Positions 50,031 through 63,000 of a stretch of 64,000 bases of DNA are shown here, one piece after another (position 1 is the stretch's first letter; every line of letters begins with the position of its first letter). The notes under the pieces are model-generated. The model had not been told where the DNA came from and did no database searches. It saw only the letters and a program-made list of their open reading frames with translations. The stretch is from Sapria himalayana (taxonomy: Eukaryota; Streptophyta; Magnoliopsida; Malpighiales; Rafflesiaceae). The stretch is from assembly GCA_029783825.1 (NCBI GenBank), contig JAREIK010010338.1, forward strand, positions 48,161 to 112,160, in the 5' to 3' direction. Both the position numbers and the translations under genes were made by a program.

Positions 50031-51105
50031 AGAATTAAAAATTATTAAAAGAAAATGTAATTTTCTGTATAAACCTATCAAATATTACATTTTTTTCACA
50101 CATAAGTTCATATTTGAGTCTGAGGCCTAAGGGCTGGGATTAGGTTAGAGTACGCCCTTTATTTGTATTATACCATATATGAGCCTTATCAACAGACACT
50201 CTCATGCTATGTGCTTACATATTGTTGATATTATATCTTTTGCCATTTAATTTCAAATTAGGTCTACAAATTAATATTATCTCATATATAATTATATGTT
50301 AGGATACATATAGTAAATATAGTTAAATAATTACATATAGTTAAACATATAATTATATATAGATATATTCATACACATAGTTATAAGTAAATATAAATAA
50401 ATGTATACAAAGTTATAAATAATTATATAGATTTACACATATGTATACATAATTAAAAATAAAGTTATATTTATTATATAATGTTATTTATAGTTATAAG
50501 AATATTTATATATAGTTCTACACATATAGTTAAACATTGTGTTGCATGTTTTTATACATATAATTATAAATATTATTACATGTAGTTATACATATAGTTA
50601 CACGTATAGTTAAACTTATATTTATACATGTATGTATATATATTTTATCATATAATTTCATAAATCTATACATATAGTTATATATAGGTATGGATATATT
50701 TAAATTTATTTTAATACTAATATATAAAAATGTATTTTAAATAAATGTTAATTATATATTTAAATATAGTTATGTATAATGTTTTTATATTTATACACAT
50801 AGTATGATAGAAGTATTTATAGTTATATGTTATTATACATATAATATATATAGTTATAAAAAATTATATATCGTTAAACATTTAGTTATATATATATATA
50901 TATATATATTCATACGAGTAATTAAATTTATTTATACATAAAGATATACAATGTAATAAACAAATATATAGATTTACATATATGTATACATATATGTATA
51001 CATATATGTATAAATAGTTAAAAATATAGTTATATTTAATTATATAAAGTTATGTTTAGTATTACAAATATTCTTATATAGTTATACACCTATAATTAAA
51101 TATGA
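50031..51105. repeat. AT-rich stretch with diverged ATATAGTTATACATATAGTTA-type repeats
   Basis: From 50031 to 50280 I see no gene or known element. From about 50280 to 51090 the motif ATAGTTATA/ACATATAGTTA recurs dozens of times at irregular spacing, forming a degenerate low-complexity array. GTATACATATAT-type units are tandem near 50982-51012. Confidence 0.75.
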
Positions 51106-51390
51106 TGTTAGACAAACAAGGTCTTCTTCTTGAAATGCTCTCAACTTGTTAGAGAGAGAAACAGTTTTCTAGAGAGATAAACCTGCAATTGCGTAGAAGA
51201 AGAAGCAAGTTTTGAGCTAATCTCAATGTAATTGGATTACTTAGTTAATAAGAAGTCCTTTTCTGATTTTATAAGAAAACCCGCGCCTCCTATCGTGAGC
51301 TTCTCACAAATTTAAGAAAAAAATATCGAGGAACCCTCGATATTCTTTTCGGCCGAGGAAATTCACAAGTTCTCTGCAACTCATACACAC

Positions 51391-52573
51391 ATGCTTGTGG
51401 GAAATTTTTCGCATGGAAGGCCTCGTATTGATGATATTAGGGCATTTTTCGAATCATTGAAACTCAAAACCTTGATCAAAATCGAACTGATTGATGAGAA
51501 ACATGTGTTAATACAACTTCATTCTGAGGAGGATTTCCATCGCTTATGGTTGAAAGGAGCTTGGTATATCATGGGATACCCCATGAGAACCTTTAAATGG
51601 ACTCCAGAATTTAACACAAAGGAGGAATCGTCGTTGGCTCCGGTATGGATCCTATTACCTATGCTCCCGATTCACTATTTTAATAAATTGGCATTATATC
51701 GTATTACGTCTGTTTTGGGCTCTCCTCTTCTTCTTGATGGTGCTACGACAACACTCTCCAGACCGAGTGTTGCAAGAATCTGTGTAGAGGTGGACTTACA
51801 AAAATTTTTTCCTCACCGTATATTGATTGGAAACACAGAGGGAGGCGGGTTTTGGCAAATTATTGTTCCAGAATACCTCCCTCCTATTTTGTGCATGCTG
51901 CAGGAAGATGAGACATGCTATAGAGGTATGTTTGGTTAATAAAAAAAGAAACGAAAATAAACAAAATCTAGAAGAGAAGAAAAAAGCATTTGAAAGTAAA
52001 GGAGAAATGGTTAAATATCAAAAAAAACCTCAACTGATTGTCCAAACATACATACAGAATAAAGAAGTTGAAGATCAAAAATTAATTGAATATAATAGGC
52101 AGAATAGTGAGGAGGCAAGAATAGAATCCATAGAAAATGCTAAAAGGAGAGAAATGATGAAAAAAATTTCAAAGCTAAATAGGAGAACCAGAAATCAAAT
52201 GAAAAATAAGAAACAAAAAAATAATAATAGTTGGGCAGTGCTGGTTGAAGAAGATTCAGATGAGGAATCAGAAATAAAAAGCTTGACTTCCCTCTATACG
52301 GATGGGGAAGACAATGAGCAGAAAATTAGAATTAATAACGATGACATTAATATAGAAAAACTCAAGCTAAAACAAAAAATGGGAAATAGAGATTGGGCAA
52401 TTGAAGAACTAAAAATAATGGTCATTCAATTGGGTAGGGATTGGAAAGATGAGAAGGAACAAGAACTAAGCTCAATAAGAAAATCTAGAAGCATGAAAAG
52501 AAAGTATTTGAATAAGATATATGAAACTAAATGCACCACTAGAGCACAGGCTAAATCCATAAGAAATGTATAA
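51391..52573 (+). pseudogene. LINE-1 ORF1 (DUF4283 + CCHC knuckle + charged tail), one frameshift
   Basis: ORF1 proteins of plant L1 elements bind the element RNA. The first frame (51391-51939) is a DUF4283 domain: GRPRIDDIRAFFESLKLK, LWLKGAWYIMGYPMRTFKW, LAPVWILLPMLPIHYFNKLA and SRPSVARICVEVDL. The frame stays open upstream of the ATG (EEIHKFSATHTH), so the true start may be earlier. The zinc knuckle is found only in the next frame, CACCRKMRHAIEVC (near 51892-51933), a perfect CX2CX4HX4C. One frameshift near 51880-51890 therefore splits the gene. The second frame continues to 52573 as a Lys/Glu-rich tail ending TTRAQAKSIRNV. Its stop overlaps the ORF2 start by 8 bp. Confidence 0.88.
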
Positions 52574-55500
52574 GTACATCTACTGGAATATTAGGGGAAT
52601 AGAAAACCCCCCATCAAGAAATAGATCAAAAAAACTAATATATATGTATAAAATTAATCTAATTTCGATAGCTGAACCTATGGTGGATAAAGCTCAGCTA
52701 AATTATTATAAAAATTTATTAGGATTTGAAAATGGGTATGCTAATAATAATGGAAAATTTTGGATTTTATGGAAAGATAACTTACATATAAAAATATTAA
52801 AAGAAACAAACCAACTAATAAACTTTAGTTTAAGTCAAGATGAAAATGAAATAAAAACAATAATTTATGCAAAAAATAAACGAGAAGAGAGAAAAGAATT
52901 ATGGGAGGAAATGAATAAAATTTCGTTGGAAAAAAATCTTTGGATTATCGGTGGAGATTTTAATATAGTTAGAAGTATTAAAGAAAGGAAGGGTGGTAGG
53001 ACACCAAATAAAGGAGGGATGTCTCACTTTAATGATATAATAAATAAAACAAATTTAATAGAAGCTAAATTTTTAGGCTCACAGTTTACATGGTGTAATA
53101 ACTGGAGGAAAAAAGGCACAATATGGGCGAGATTGGATAGTCTTATTTTATTTTAAAAGGCTAGATCAAGTTGGCTCTATAGAAGTGAAACACTTAAACA
53201 GACCTGCTCTGATCACATCCCATTATTAATCACGATCAAAAAAATCTACTCATACAGGAGGTTCTTTTAGATTCCAGAATTCTTGGTGTTTACACCATGA
53301 TTTTTTAAAGATGGTGAAACAGTCTTGGAATAAAGAGACATTAGGTAATCCTATTCAAATATTAAATAATAAGTTGAGTAGATTAAAAGTTGAATTAAAA
53401 AAGTGGAATAAGGATACTTTTGGGAATATAACAAAAAATATAAAAGATGCAGAAGAACTAGTATTAAAAAGAGAAATAGAATTTGAAAAAAACTCAAAAT
53501 ATAACAAATAAACTACAATATTTGAAAAAACATTTATGTGAAAACAGTATGCATGTAGGGGATAGCTAATTGTAGGTAATTAGGAATGGAATCTCAGAAG
53601 AGGTAAATTGAAAATTGGTGGAATCCCCAGAAGAGGAATAGGTAAGATTAGCAGTATTTAGCATGAATACGGATAGCATGGCAGGACCTGATGGATGGAA
53701 TAATGCATTTTTTCAATTAGGTTTCCAGATTATCAAGAAAGATCTAGTATAGGCCATTAAATAAATATTTGTAGTCGCATGAATTACAAAATCACAGGCA
53801 AGTTCTTTTATTGTGCTTATTCCGAAAACTGATAATCCACAGAGATGAGAGGACTTTCAGCCAATTAGCTTATCTAATGCTATATATAAAATTTTAGCTA
53901 AACTATTTCAAAATAGCCTAGAAGATATTATTTCAGATATAATTTCACAAGAACAATCTGGTTTTGTTAGGAATAATGGTAGAAAATATAATTTTGGCAT
54001 CAGAGTTGATGAGGGATATTGGGGCTAAGGTTAGAAGCCATAATGTTGTTCTTAAGTTGGACCTGTCTAAGGCTTTTGATAGGGTTGAATGGTCTACTTT
54101 ATGTTACGTTATGTGGAGAATGGGATTCTTGGAGTTTTGGATAGATTTAATATATAGATACATATCTAGTGTATGGGTCAAAATAATTATAAATGGGAGA
54201 AAAAGTGAGGAATTTAAGCTAGTAAGAGGTTTGAGGCAAGGGGATCAGCTATCTCACTATCTCTTTATATTTACTTAGAGATAATTCTTCTTAACTTAAA
54301 AGAAAGAATGTATAAGAAGAAAATATTAAACTTTAGGTAGCCGAAGAATACTGTGCATATTGGCTGTTTGGCATATGCAGAAGATGTGATCATCTTCACT
54401 AATGCAAGTAAAAAATCACTTATTAGTCTCATGGACTTATTAAATATCTTGGTGAAGAATCTGGTCAAATCTTAAACATGAACAAATGTCAATTCATATT
54501 GGCAGAAAAAGCCTCGGATGGGGTAAGTCAGAGAGTTAGAAACATCACTGGCTTTACTCAAAAGAGAAGTGCATTGATGTATTTGGGCTGCCCGATATTT
54601 GAGGGGTGGCTAAAAGCAGAGTATTTAAGCTTTCAGGTAGGAAAATTGAAGAAGAAGATACAGGTTGGAAAGAAAACTTGTTAAGCATGGGGGAGAGCGA
54701 CATTAAGCAAGCATGTGCTGCAAGGTTCTATTGTGCACATTCTATCGGTTATGCATCCACTGAAGAAGTTTATAAAAGAATTAGAAAAAGAAATTGCAAA
54801 TTTCATGTGGGGGAAAAAGGAGGGTAAGCCAAAATTATACTGGCGTAAATGGGAAGATTTATGCAGACCTAAAGAAGAGGCTGGCATGGGCTTCACAAGT
54901 CTAACATATACCGCCAGTGCATGGACTTGTTAGAGTTGGTGGAGGATGAAAGAGAATGAGAGTATTTGGGCAAAATTCATCCGTAGTAAGTTTGGTGGGG
55001 AAAAAGAGTCACTAAATAATGCTAAGAAGGCTTTAATCGCCTGAAATGCTATGTATAAGCACAAAGAGCTAGTAGAATCTCATTCAAGACTTAGTAGAAG
55101 TGGCTAGAAGTGGACCTTAAATGAACAAGGAAATTTTACTCTCAAGTTAGCAAAAGAATTGATAAGAAAAAATAGTAAGCCTCGGCTCTTATTTAAAAAG
55201 ATATGGCAAAGAGATACCCCACAAAAATGAAAACCCTCTTATGGAAGATGCTCTCAGAAACCATCCAAGTAAATACGAACATTCAGAAAAAAGGTATTAG
55301 GATAGCTTCCAGGTGCAAATACTATTTTTTAGCAGTAGAGAGCACGAATCACCTTTTTTCGATAGGTGACATAGCAAAAGAGGTATGGAGATAGCTTGAA
55401 CCTTCCCAGCATAATGAAGAAGCCTTTGGTCCTAGAATTCTGTGCAAGGAGAGATTCAAATCCAGAAATAAAGCATGTACTTGGCTTATTGAAAATCTCC

Positions 55501-56150
55501 CTCCAGTAATAGTGTGGAGTATATGGATAGCTAGAAACAGGAGTAGATTTGATAATATTAAAATGAAAGCAGAGAGTATCTTGGAGGATATTAAAAAAGA
55601 AATTTCAATAATATCTACTATTAAGCTAGTTAGAAGAGTGAATATAGAGGTTTGCAAGGAGTTTGGAGATAAATGGGGTTTAAAATTAAGAAAAGAAAGA
55701 TGACGGGGCATGAAAAGTGTTACTTGGGCTGGGTAGCACTTAATACAAATGGTAGTTTTAATAGGAATATTGGATTGGCAGGAGGGGGGGAAATTAGGGA
55801 TTCAAGTGGGAATATAATCTAATCTTTCATGATGAATAGTAAGGCTTGCTCGGCTTTACAAGCAGAGATTCATGCCCCCATTCAATGATGAATAGGCTTG
55901 AACTCATGAACATTAAGATTCAAGTGGATTCGAGTCTTCTAGTTGGACTAGCCTTTAAAAAAGGTTGGAGCTGTGGAAATACGAAGAAGAGGTAAGAAAA
56001 ATTAGAGATTTAATGAATAAACGAAATGCCATAATTAAACATACGTATAGTGAGGCAAATGAACTAGCTGATAGGTTAGTAAGAGAGGGTATTCGTAAAG
56101 GTGAGCAAGAATTTGATGGGAGGTCAATTCAGCTAGCTTTAAAGGAATAG
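52566..56150 (+). pseudogene. LINE-1 ORF2 (endonuclease, reverse transcriptase, RNase H), broken
   Basis: The APE-like endonuclease is open at 52566-53156 (YWNIRGIENP; WIIGGDFNIVRS; FLGSQFTWCNNW; IWARLDSL). RT follows in pieces: GPDGWNNAFFQ near 53680, EDFQPISLSNAIYKILAKL near 53840-53900, VLKLDLSKAFDRVEW at 54049-54093 and GLRQGDQLSHYLF at 54229-54267. The catalytic box reads YAED instead of YADD near 54376. Thumb-like and zf-RVT regions are at 54480-55410 (RITGF-type, LGCPIFEG; KEVW). The C-terminal RNase H lies at 55725-56150 (LNTNGSFNRN; EIHA; VDSSLL; EANELADRLVREG). More than five stops or frameshifts are visible. The RNase H first Asp position is Asn. Confidence 0.9.
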
Positions 56151-57305
56151 TTAATTTAGATAAACTGGCATATCTGTATGTCAGAATGAGAAGAGGTAAG
56201 GAGGCTGCTATAGCACAACATAAAAATGAGAGGAAAAGGAGAGGGTTAGGTGGGGTGAATGTGAGGAAGGTGGGAGAAGGTAGGTGGGGGACATGGGATA
56301 GGGATGTTTGTTTGCTACTTGCTGGCTGCAGGACACCAAAGCTGTCGTAGGCAAGGTGAGGTAGGAATGAGGGGGAGCTGCAGGAAGCCCATGCTGTCCA
56401 GCTAGATGCAATGGAAGGAGCTATGCAGGAGGCCCAAGTTCCTAGTTTCACTTATGTAATTTGTATTTGTTAGGGGAATGGTGGTTTTAATGTAAGGGAA
56501 TGGGACTCAAGGGTTGAGGGTAGAGGTTGGTTATTTTTGTGCTTGTGTTTTTCTCTTTGGTCCAGGAATGGAAATTCACTTAATGAAGGATAGACAATGA
56601 GCTTCGCGGAATGCTGCTAGGAGGGACAAGAGATGGAGGACTGTTCGGGCGTGTTGTTACTTTATTTTTAGGAGTGTTTGTTAAGTCTATAAGGGGCTGT
56701 GTATTAGAGGGAGGGTAGTTTGATAACTGTTTGTATATTTGATGGAAGTTGGTAAGGGGAGGGAAGGAGGAGAGGGTAAGGAAGTTTATATGACAAGAGG
56801 CATAGATATTTCTGTTTCTATATGCAGGCTAATAGCAATAAATAACAAGAGGAAAAGGTGGAAAAGAGACAAGTATCAAGCTTTGACGGAAGCAAAGAAG
56901 AGTAGGAGCATGGAAGGATGCGGGCCCTTGTTTTATTGTTTTATTCTTTTCTACCTTACTTTGGAACAAATGGCAATGTGTTAAGGGGTGGGAAAGGGGA
57001 AAGGGTTGGTAGAGCATTATGCCGCTGTAGTATAGGATAGAAGCTAAAGTCTATAAAAAGGCAGCAATAGAGGAAATGGGGAATCAGAAAGCAAAGCTAA
57101 AGGCCTTTAGGATTTCAAAATCTCGCTAATTCAAATAGCAAGCAAAAACAAAGAACAAAATCATGTAAATGCACTTTTTAATTTGTGAATAGTACATAGG
57201 AGAAAAGAAAGGGTGCAAAGAAAAATGCGCAGCAAGTAAGTAGGTTGTAAAAATTGTATTCCTCTGCCAAAAGAAATGGTTAATAATAAAAACAAACTTG
57301 TCAAA
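56151..57305 (+). other. LINE-1 3' untranslated region
   Basis: Purine-rich sequence (AGGTGGGG, AGGGAGGG runs) lies between the RNase H stop and the repeat tail. No further domain is recognised. Short frames on both strands are not gene-like. Confidence 0.65.
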
Positions 57306-58425
57306 CAAATTGAAGAATAAGAATAATAAGAAAAATAATAGAATTAGAATAATAAAAAGAAAAAGAAGAATAATAGGTATAAGAAGAATAAGAATATTAA
57401 GAAGAATAAGAAGATTAAGAAGAATAAAAGAATTAGAAGAATGAGAAGAATAAGTAGAATAAAATAATAACTATAATTAGAAGAATGAGAAGAATAAGAA
57501 GAATAAGAAGAGTAAGAAGAATAAGAATAATAAGAAAAAAGAAGAAAAGAAGAATAATAAAAATAAGAAGAAAAGAAGAATAAGAAGAATACTAAGAATA
57601 ATAAAAATAAGAAGAATAAGAAGGATAAGAAGAATAAGAACAATAAAGAGAATAAGAAGAATAAGAAAAATAAGAAGAATAAGAAGAATAAGAAGAATAA
57701 GAAGAATAAAGAGAATAAGAAGAATAAGAAAAAAAAGAAGAATAAGAATAATAAGAAGAATAAGAAGAATAAAAAAATAAGAAGAATAAGAAGAATCAGA
57801 TTAATAAGAAGACTAAATAGAAAAAGAGGATTAAGAATAATAAAAAGAATAATAAAGATAATAAGAATTAGAATAAAAAAAATAAAAAGAATAAGAAGAA
57901 TAAGAGGTATAAGAAGAATAAGAATGAAAAAAGAATAATAAGAATAATAAGAATAATAAGAATAATACGAATAATAAGAATAATAAGAATATGAATAATT
58001 AGAAGAATCAAAAGAATAATAAGAATTAGAAGAATAAGAAGAATAAGTATAATAAAGATAATAAGTAGAATAAAAAGTATATAAATAATAAGAAGAATAA
58101 GTAGAATAAGAAGAATAAAGAGAAAATGAGGAATTAGAAGAGTAAAAAGAATAATAAGAATAAGAAGAATAAGAAGAATAAATAGAATAAGAAGAATATT
58201 AAGAATAAGAAGAATAAGAAGAATAACAAGAATAAGAAGAATAAGAAAAATAAATAGAATAAGAATAATAAGAAGAATTAGAAGAATAAAAAGAATTAGA
58301 AGAATAAGAAGAATATGAAGAATGAGCAGAATTAGAAGAATTAGAAGAATTAAAAGAATCAGAATACTAAAAAGAATAAGAAGAATAAAAAATATGAAAA
58401 ATAAGAACAATAAGATGAATAAAAA
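57306..58425. repeat. AAGAATAAG microsatellite, tail of LINE-1 (~1.1 kb)
   Basis: Imperfect repeats of a 9-mer AAGAATAAG with AATAATAAG and AAAATAAG variants. Read on the - strand it gives stop-free Leu-Ile-Leu-Leu frames up to 180 residues, which are artefacts. Its place, directly after the LINE 3' region and before the next LINE, suggests growth from the element's A-rich tail. Confidence 0.92.
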
Positions 58426-58523
58426 GCAATTTGCTTCTCTCTCAATTCTAGAAAGAGAAAGTGTAGTTTTTATAGAGAGAACTCCACTATTTTTGTGTGA
58501 AAAAGCTTGATTCGAAGCCTAAA

Positions 58524-59587
58524 ATGGATGAAATTAACTATTTTCTTGAAAAAATCATTCTTTTCAATATCAAATGAGCCCACATTTGTATTTCTAGCAT
58601 TTGACGCAAAAAATGAGGCCCCCGCAGTGATATTTACGAAAGAATATATGTTGAAGCCAACTGCCCCATTCGACCACACTCTTGTTGAGAAATTTTTTCA
58701 ATGGCACACCCATATTTATTACACTACATGACTTCATTGCTTCATTGAAATTATTGTAGCAGGTAAAAATTGTGAACTATGATGGTAAGCACACGATACT
58801 CTAGTTCAAGGGGAGAGATGACTTCTTCAGGGGCTAGTTAAGCAGTTCATGGAGTGTCGGTGGTTACCCAATGCGTGTTTTCAAGTGGACACTAGATTAC
58901 TCTCCCTTCAAGGGGTCATCACATGCCTTTGTATGGTTCACACTACCTAAGCTTCCACTTCATCTCTATAATAAACATGCACTCCACTCAATAGTACTAT
59001 GTTTGGGAAAACAAAGGCTGCTAGACGAAGCCACAACATGAATGAATGGCCAGGTCTATCCAGATTATGTGTGGAAATTGACCTCAAAATTACCCCCTAC
59101 AGAGAGTGTGGGTGGGCAGTGATCTCACCAATAGATTCTGGCAGGATCTTATACCAGAATTCATACCATATTACTGCCTAAACTACCATAAAACGGAATA
59201 TGAGTATGCAGATTGTATGGCTGGTGCCAAAAAGAAGGAAGACACATTTAATAAGGAGGAGAAGAGAGGCAAAACATGTGCAAAAGGGAGTTTAGAAAAG
59301 GGGAAACCGAAGGTGAAAAGATAGGGGAAGAGGCAGAAAAGGGAGGGGAGCAGAGGGAAATAGAATGGGAAAGAGAACAGAAACAGAAAGGGAGGGAAGC
59401 AAGGGCAGAGATAGAAATACGGATAGTGAAAAAGGTTGAGAAAGGGTAGAAAACGTTAGGAAGGGAGATGAAAAGGAAGTAACACTATAGGAAGACCAAG
59501 AGAGAATTGAAGGGGAAGAGTCTAGGAAAGTGAAGGAGATAGTAAAAAGGAGGATGAAAGAGATTTAAAATGGTTAGAGAAGGTGCA

Positions 59588-59618
<31 letters not shown>

Positions 59619-60063
59619 TAAATGTTAGAAGAAGAGGGGAGGAGAAGAGATGTATGGGCTAGAGGAAAGAAGAGGGTAGGAATAAGAGAGATGGAAGCAG
59701 AAAAAACACTAAGAGCAGCTTAATTGGGTCGAGGATGATTTATTATTAGAAGACGAATCAGAGGCTAAAAGTGGCCATTTACTAGGCATGAAAAAGGAGG
59801 AGAATTGTTGGATTTGAATGCAATACATATGATCTAGCCAAAATGGATAGAATTCCATACCTATACCACAAAGTAGGGAAAATGCGTTGGAAGAGAAAGG
59901 CGGCTGGAAAAAATTCTGGAAAAAAATGAATTTTGCCAAAAAAAGTAAATCAAGCACGACCGACTTCAAACAAGCCTCTGGGGGTAGGAAAAAATATTTA
60001 GACATGAAATATGACTCTAAATGCACCACGAGGGCTCAAGCAAAGACAATTAGATATGATTAA
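58524..60063 (+). pseudogene. LINE-2 ORF1, strongly degraded
   Basis: The likely start is the ATG at 58524 (MDEINYFLEKIILF). DUF4283 pieces are FVWFTLPKLPLHLYNKHALH (58931-58990), RLLDEATT (near 59020) and RLCVEIDLK (59062-59088), which match LINE-1 ORF1 segment by segment across frame changes. The 3' half is a Lys/Glu/Arg-rich tail interrupted by a G homopolymer at 59589. The end TRAQAKTIRYD stops at the TAA 60061-60063, the same position relative to ORF2 as in LINE-1. Confidence 0.8.
59589..59616. repeat. G28 homopolymer
   Basis: Twenty-eight consecutive G on the + strand lie within the purine-rich ORF1 tail of LINE-2. It may be a true tract or a base-calling/assembly length artefact. Confidence 0.9.
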
Positions 60064-63000
60064 TAGCTTGTACTAGAATATAAGAGGGGTAGCAAACACT
60101 CCCACAATAATTAAAAATCTTATTAAATTATATAGGCTAAAAATTATTATTCTAGTCGAACCAATGATTAAGAAAATCAAATAGATATATACAAGACAAG
60201 GATAGGTCTGATAAGGTTTTTTCGAATTCAAATAGTAAGATATGGGTAATGTTGAAAAATTCAATAGATATTGAAATTTTTTTTAGAAATTAGTAGATTG
60301 TCAGTTTCAAAATAGAAAATGATTGGAGATATTTATTCAGTAGTATATGCAAGTAATAGGAAAGAAGATAGGAATAAGCTTTGGAGAGAAATGAAGGAGA
60401 TAGCTGAAATGAAATCTACATGGATTATTTGTGGGAACTTCAATGTGATAAAGAAATATTAATGGAAAAGAGGAGGAATACCTCCTAACCCAATAGCTAT
60501 ATCTCAATTTAATGAGGCTACCTCTAATGCAAATTTAATGGAAGTAGATTTCTTAGGATCAAATTACACATGGTTGTAACAACTAGAAGAGAAAGGGGAC
60601 AATTTGGTCGAGGTTGATCAGGTCCTTACTAACTTACTATGGCTAGATAAGCTGGGTGGAATATAAATGTTAAACACCTAAATAGAACTTTTTCCGTATC
60701 ATAATGCACTCTTAGTGACAATGGATAAGAAAGAGAAGACATATATTGATTTTAAATTCAGAATATGTGGGGAATGGATAAAGAATTTGATAACATAGTA
60801 AGGGATACATTGTAAAAATAGGACTCATGTAATCCATGCAGATACTACCAAAAAAAACTGAGAATTATATGATTGGCCCTAAGTAAGTGGAATAAAGGGG
60901 TTTTGGAATGTTACAAAAAAAGATACAGAAAGCTGAGCAGGAAAATTTGGGACCCTAGAAATAGGGCAGGAAGAGAGACAAGATGATGCCTTGAGAATAG
61001 AAGTGAGTAAAGCTAAAGCATAATTAAGTCTTAGAATGCATATGGAAGAAGTTTTTTGGAAGCAGAAAGTGAGAATTAAGTGGCTAAAGGACGGGGATAA
61101 AAATATGAAGTTTTGTAATGTTATGGCAAAAATTAAAAATCAAAAGCATAGAATAAAAGGATTTTAAAAAGCTAGTGGATAATGGATAGAAAAAGAGGAG
61201 GATATAAAAAATGAATTAGAAGATTTATTTTTTAAAACACTTATGTGGGCCAGGCATAGGAAGGATGTATTCATTAATATAAAATATTGAAAAAAAAAGT
61301 TACCGAAGAAGACAATAAGATGCTAGAAAAAATTCCAAAAGAAGAAGAGGTGAAAGAGGCTATATTCATCACAAATAAGGATAGTGCAGCAGGGCCGGAT
61401 GGCTGGAATAATATATTTTTCCAAAGAAACTGGTCAATAATTAAAAAAAGGTGGTTGCAGCGATTTCATGAATTTTCATGGGTGCTGATATTACAAAAGC
61501 ATGGGAAAATTCTTTTATAGTACTAATTCCTAAGAAAGCAAATCAGCAGAAATGGGAAAAAATTTTGGCCAATCAGTCTATGTAATACCATTAATAAGAT
61601 TTTAGCTAAAGTGCTTTAGAACAAGAATCAGATCCTTCCTTCTATCATATTGGCTAAGCAAGCATGCTTTGTAAAAAATAGGCTGATGATAGATAAATAA
61701 ATTAGCTTCAGAATTAATAAGGGAGATAGGGGAAAATGTAAGAGGACACAATACTATTCTAAAGCTAGACTTGTCAAAGGCATTTGATAGAGTAGAATGG
61801 GATGTTTTATGTTATATAATGAGAAAGAAGGGATTCTCTGAATTCTTGATAAACATAATTTATAGATGTATTGCTAGGACATGGGTTAGAATTCTGATAA
61901 ATGGGTAGGCTGACGAAGAATTTAAACCCTCAAGAGGGTTGAGGCAAGGAGACTCTCTCTCCTTCACTATTTAATATATCTAAAATTATTCATACTAAAT
62001 CTGAAAGAGAAAGTAAAAGCAGGTAATATTCTTGCATACAAGCAGTGTAAGTACACTCCTACAGTAAGCTGCTTGGTGTATGCGGATGATATTATCATAT
62101 TTACAAATGCCAACAGTAGTTCCATGAAAAGATTAATGAGGCTGTTGCTAACACTAGAAGAGGAATGAGGGAAAATGCTGAATAAGGAAAAATGGCAATT
62201 CATTTCAGCAGCAAAAATTACAGAAAATATATCTCAAAGAATTGCAAGAATTACAGGTTTTGCACAAAAGAAAGGTGCATTAATGTATCTAGGTTGCTCC
62301 ATAAATGAGGGAAGAGTGAAGGAGGAATATCTTTCTTTCATAGTAGAGAAGATGAGAAAAAAGATTGCTAGTTGGAAAGAGGACCTGCTATGTATGGCTG
62401 GAAGAATTTTGCTAATTACACATGCATTGCAAGGATCGCTGACACACATTTTGATGTCCGTCCAGCAGCCAAAAAGGATTATAAAGAAATTAGAAAGAGA
62501 AATGACCAATTTCTTATGAGGTAAAAAAGAAGGAAAAAACAAATTACACGGGAAAAAATGGGGGGACCTATGTTATCGAAGGAGGAGGCGAGTTTAGGCT
62601 TTACTAGCCTAAATTATATGGCCAATGCCTGGGCATGTAAGAACTAGTGGAGACTTAAAGTGAATGGAAGTATTTGGGTAGCATATATAAAGGCTAGGTA
62701 TGGTTTAAGGGACAAGCATTTAAAGAATCAAAGAAAGCATCAAAAAGCTCGAAGCTGATGCTTAGTCAGCAAAACAATTAGAAAAACATGCAACTCTAAC
62801 CAATAGTGGGTGGAAATGGACCTTGAATGAGCATGACAATTTTACACTAAAAAGTGCCAAATTATTGGTGAGTAAGAGAAAACCATCATAGGAGGTATTT
62901 AAAAGAGTATGGACAAAAAGATTCCACAAAAAATAAATGTGTTTTATGGAAACTCCTTTCGAACATGATCCCAGTAGATGTTAATATTCAAAAGAAGGAT

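Larger units (their letters stand above)
51110..58430 (+). mobile_element. LINE-1: plant L1-type non-LTR retrotransposon, + orientation
   Basis: The order is leader (51110-51390), ORF1 (DUF4283, zinc knuckle), ORF2 (endonuclease, RT, zf-RVT, RNase H), a 3' region of about 1.15 kb, then a long AAGAATAAG tail. This is the standard plant L1 layout. No target duplication could be assigned because both flanks are low-complexity. ORF2 is broken in many places. Confidence 0.92.

Noticed and set aside
57868..58410. 180-residue Leu/Ile-rich frame on the - strand resembling a membrane protein
   Set aside because: Read-through of the AAGAATAAG repeat, with no non-repeat sequence in it.
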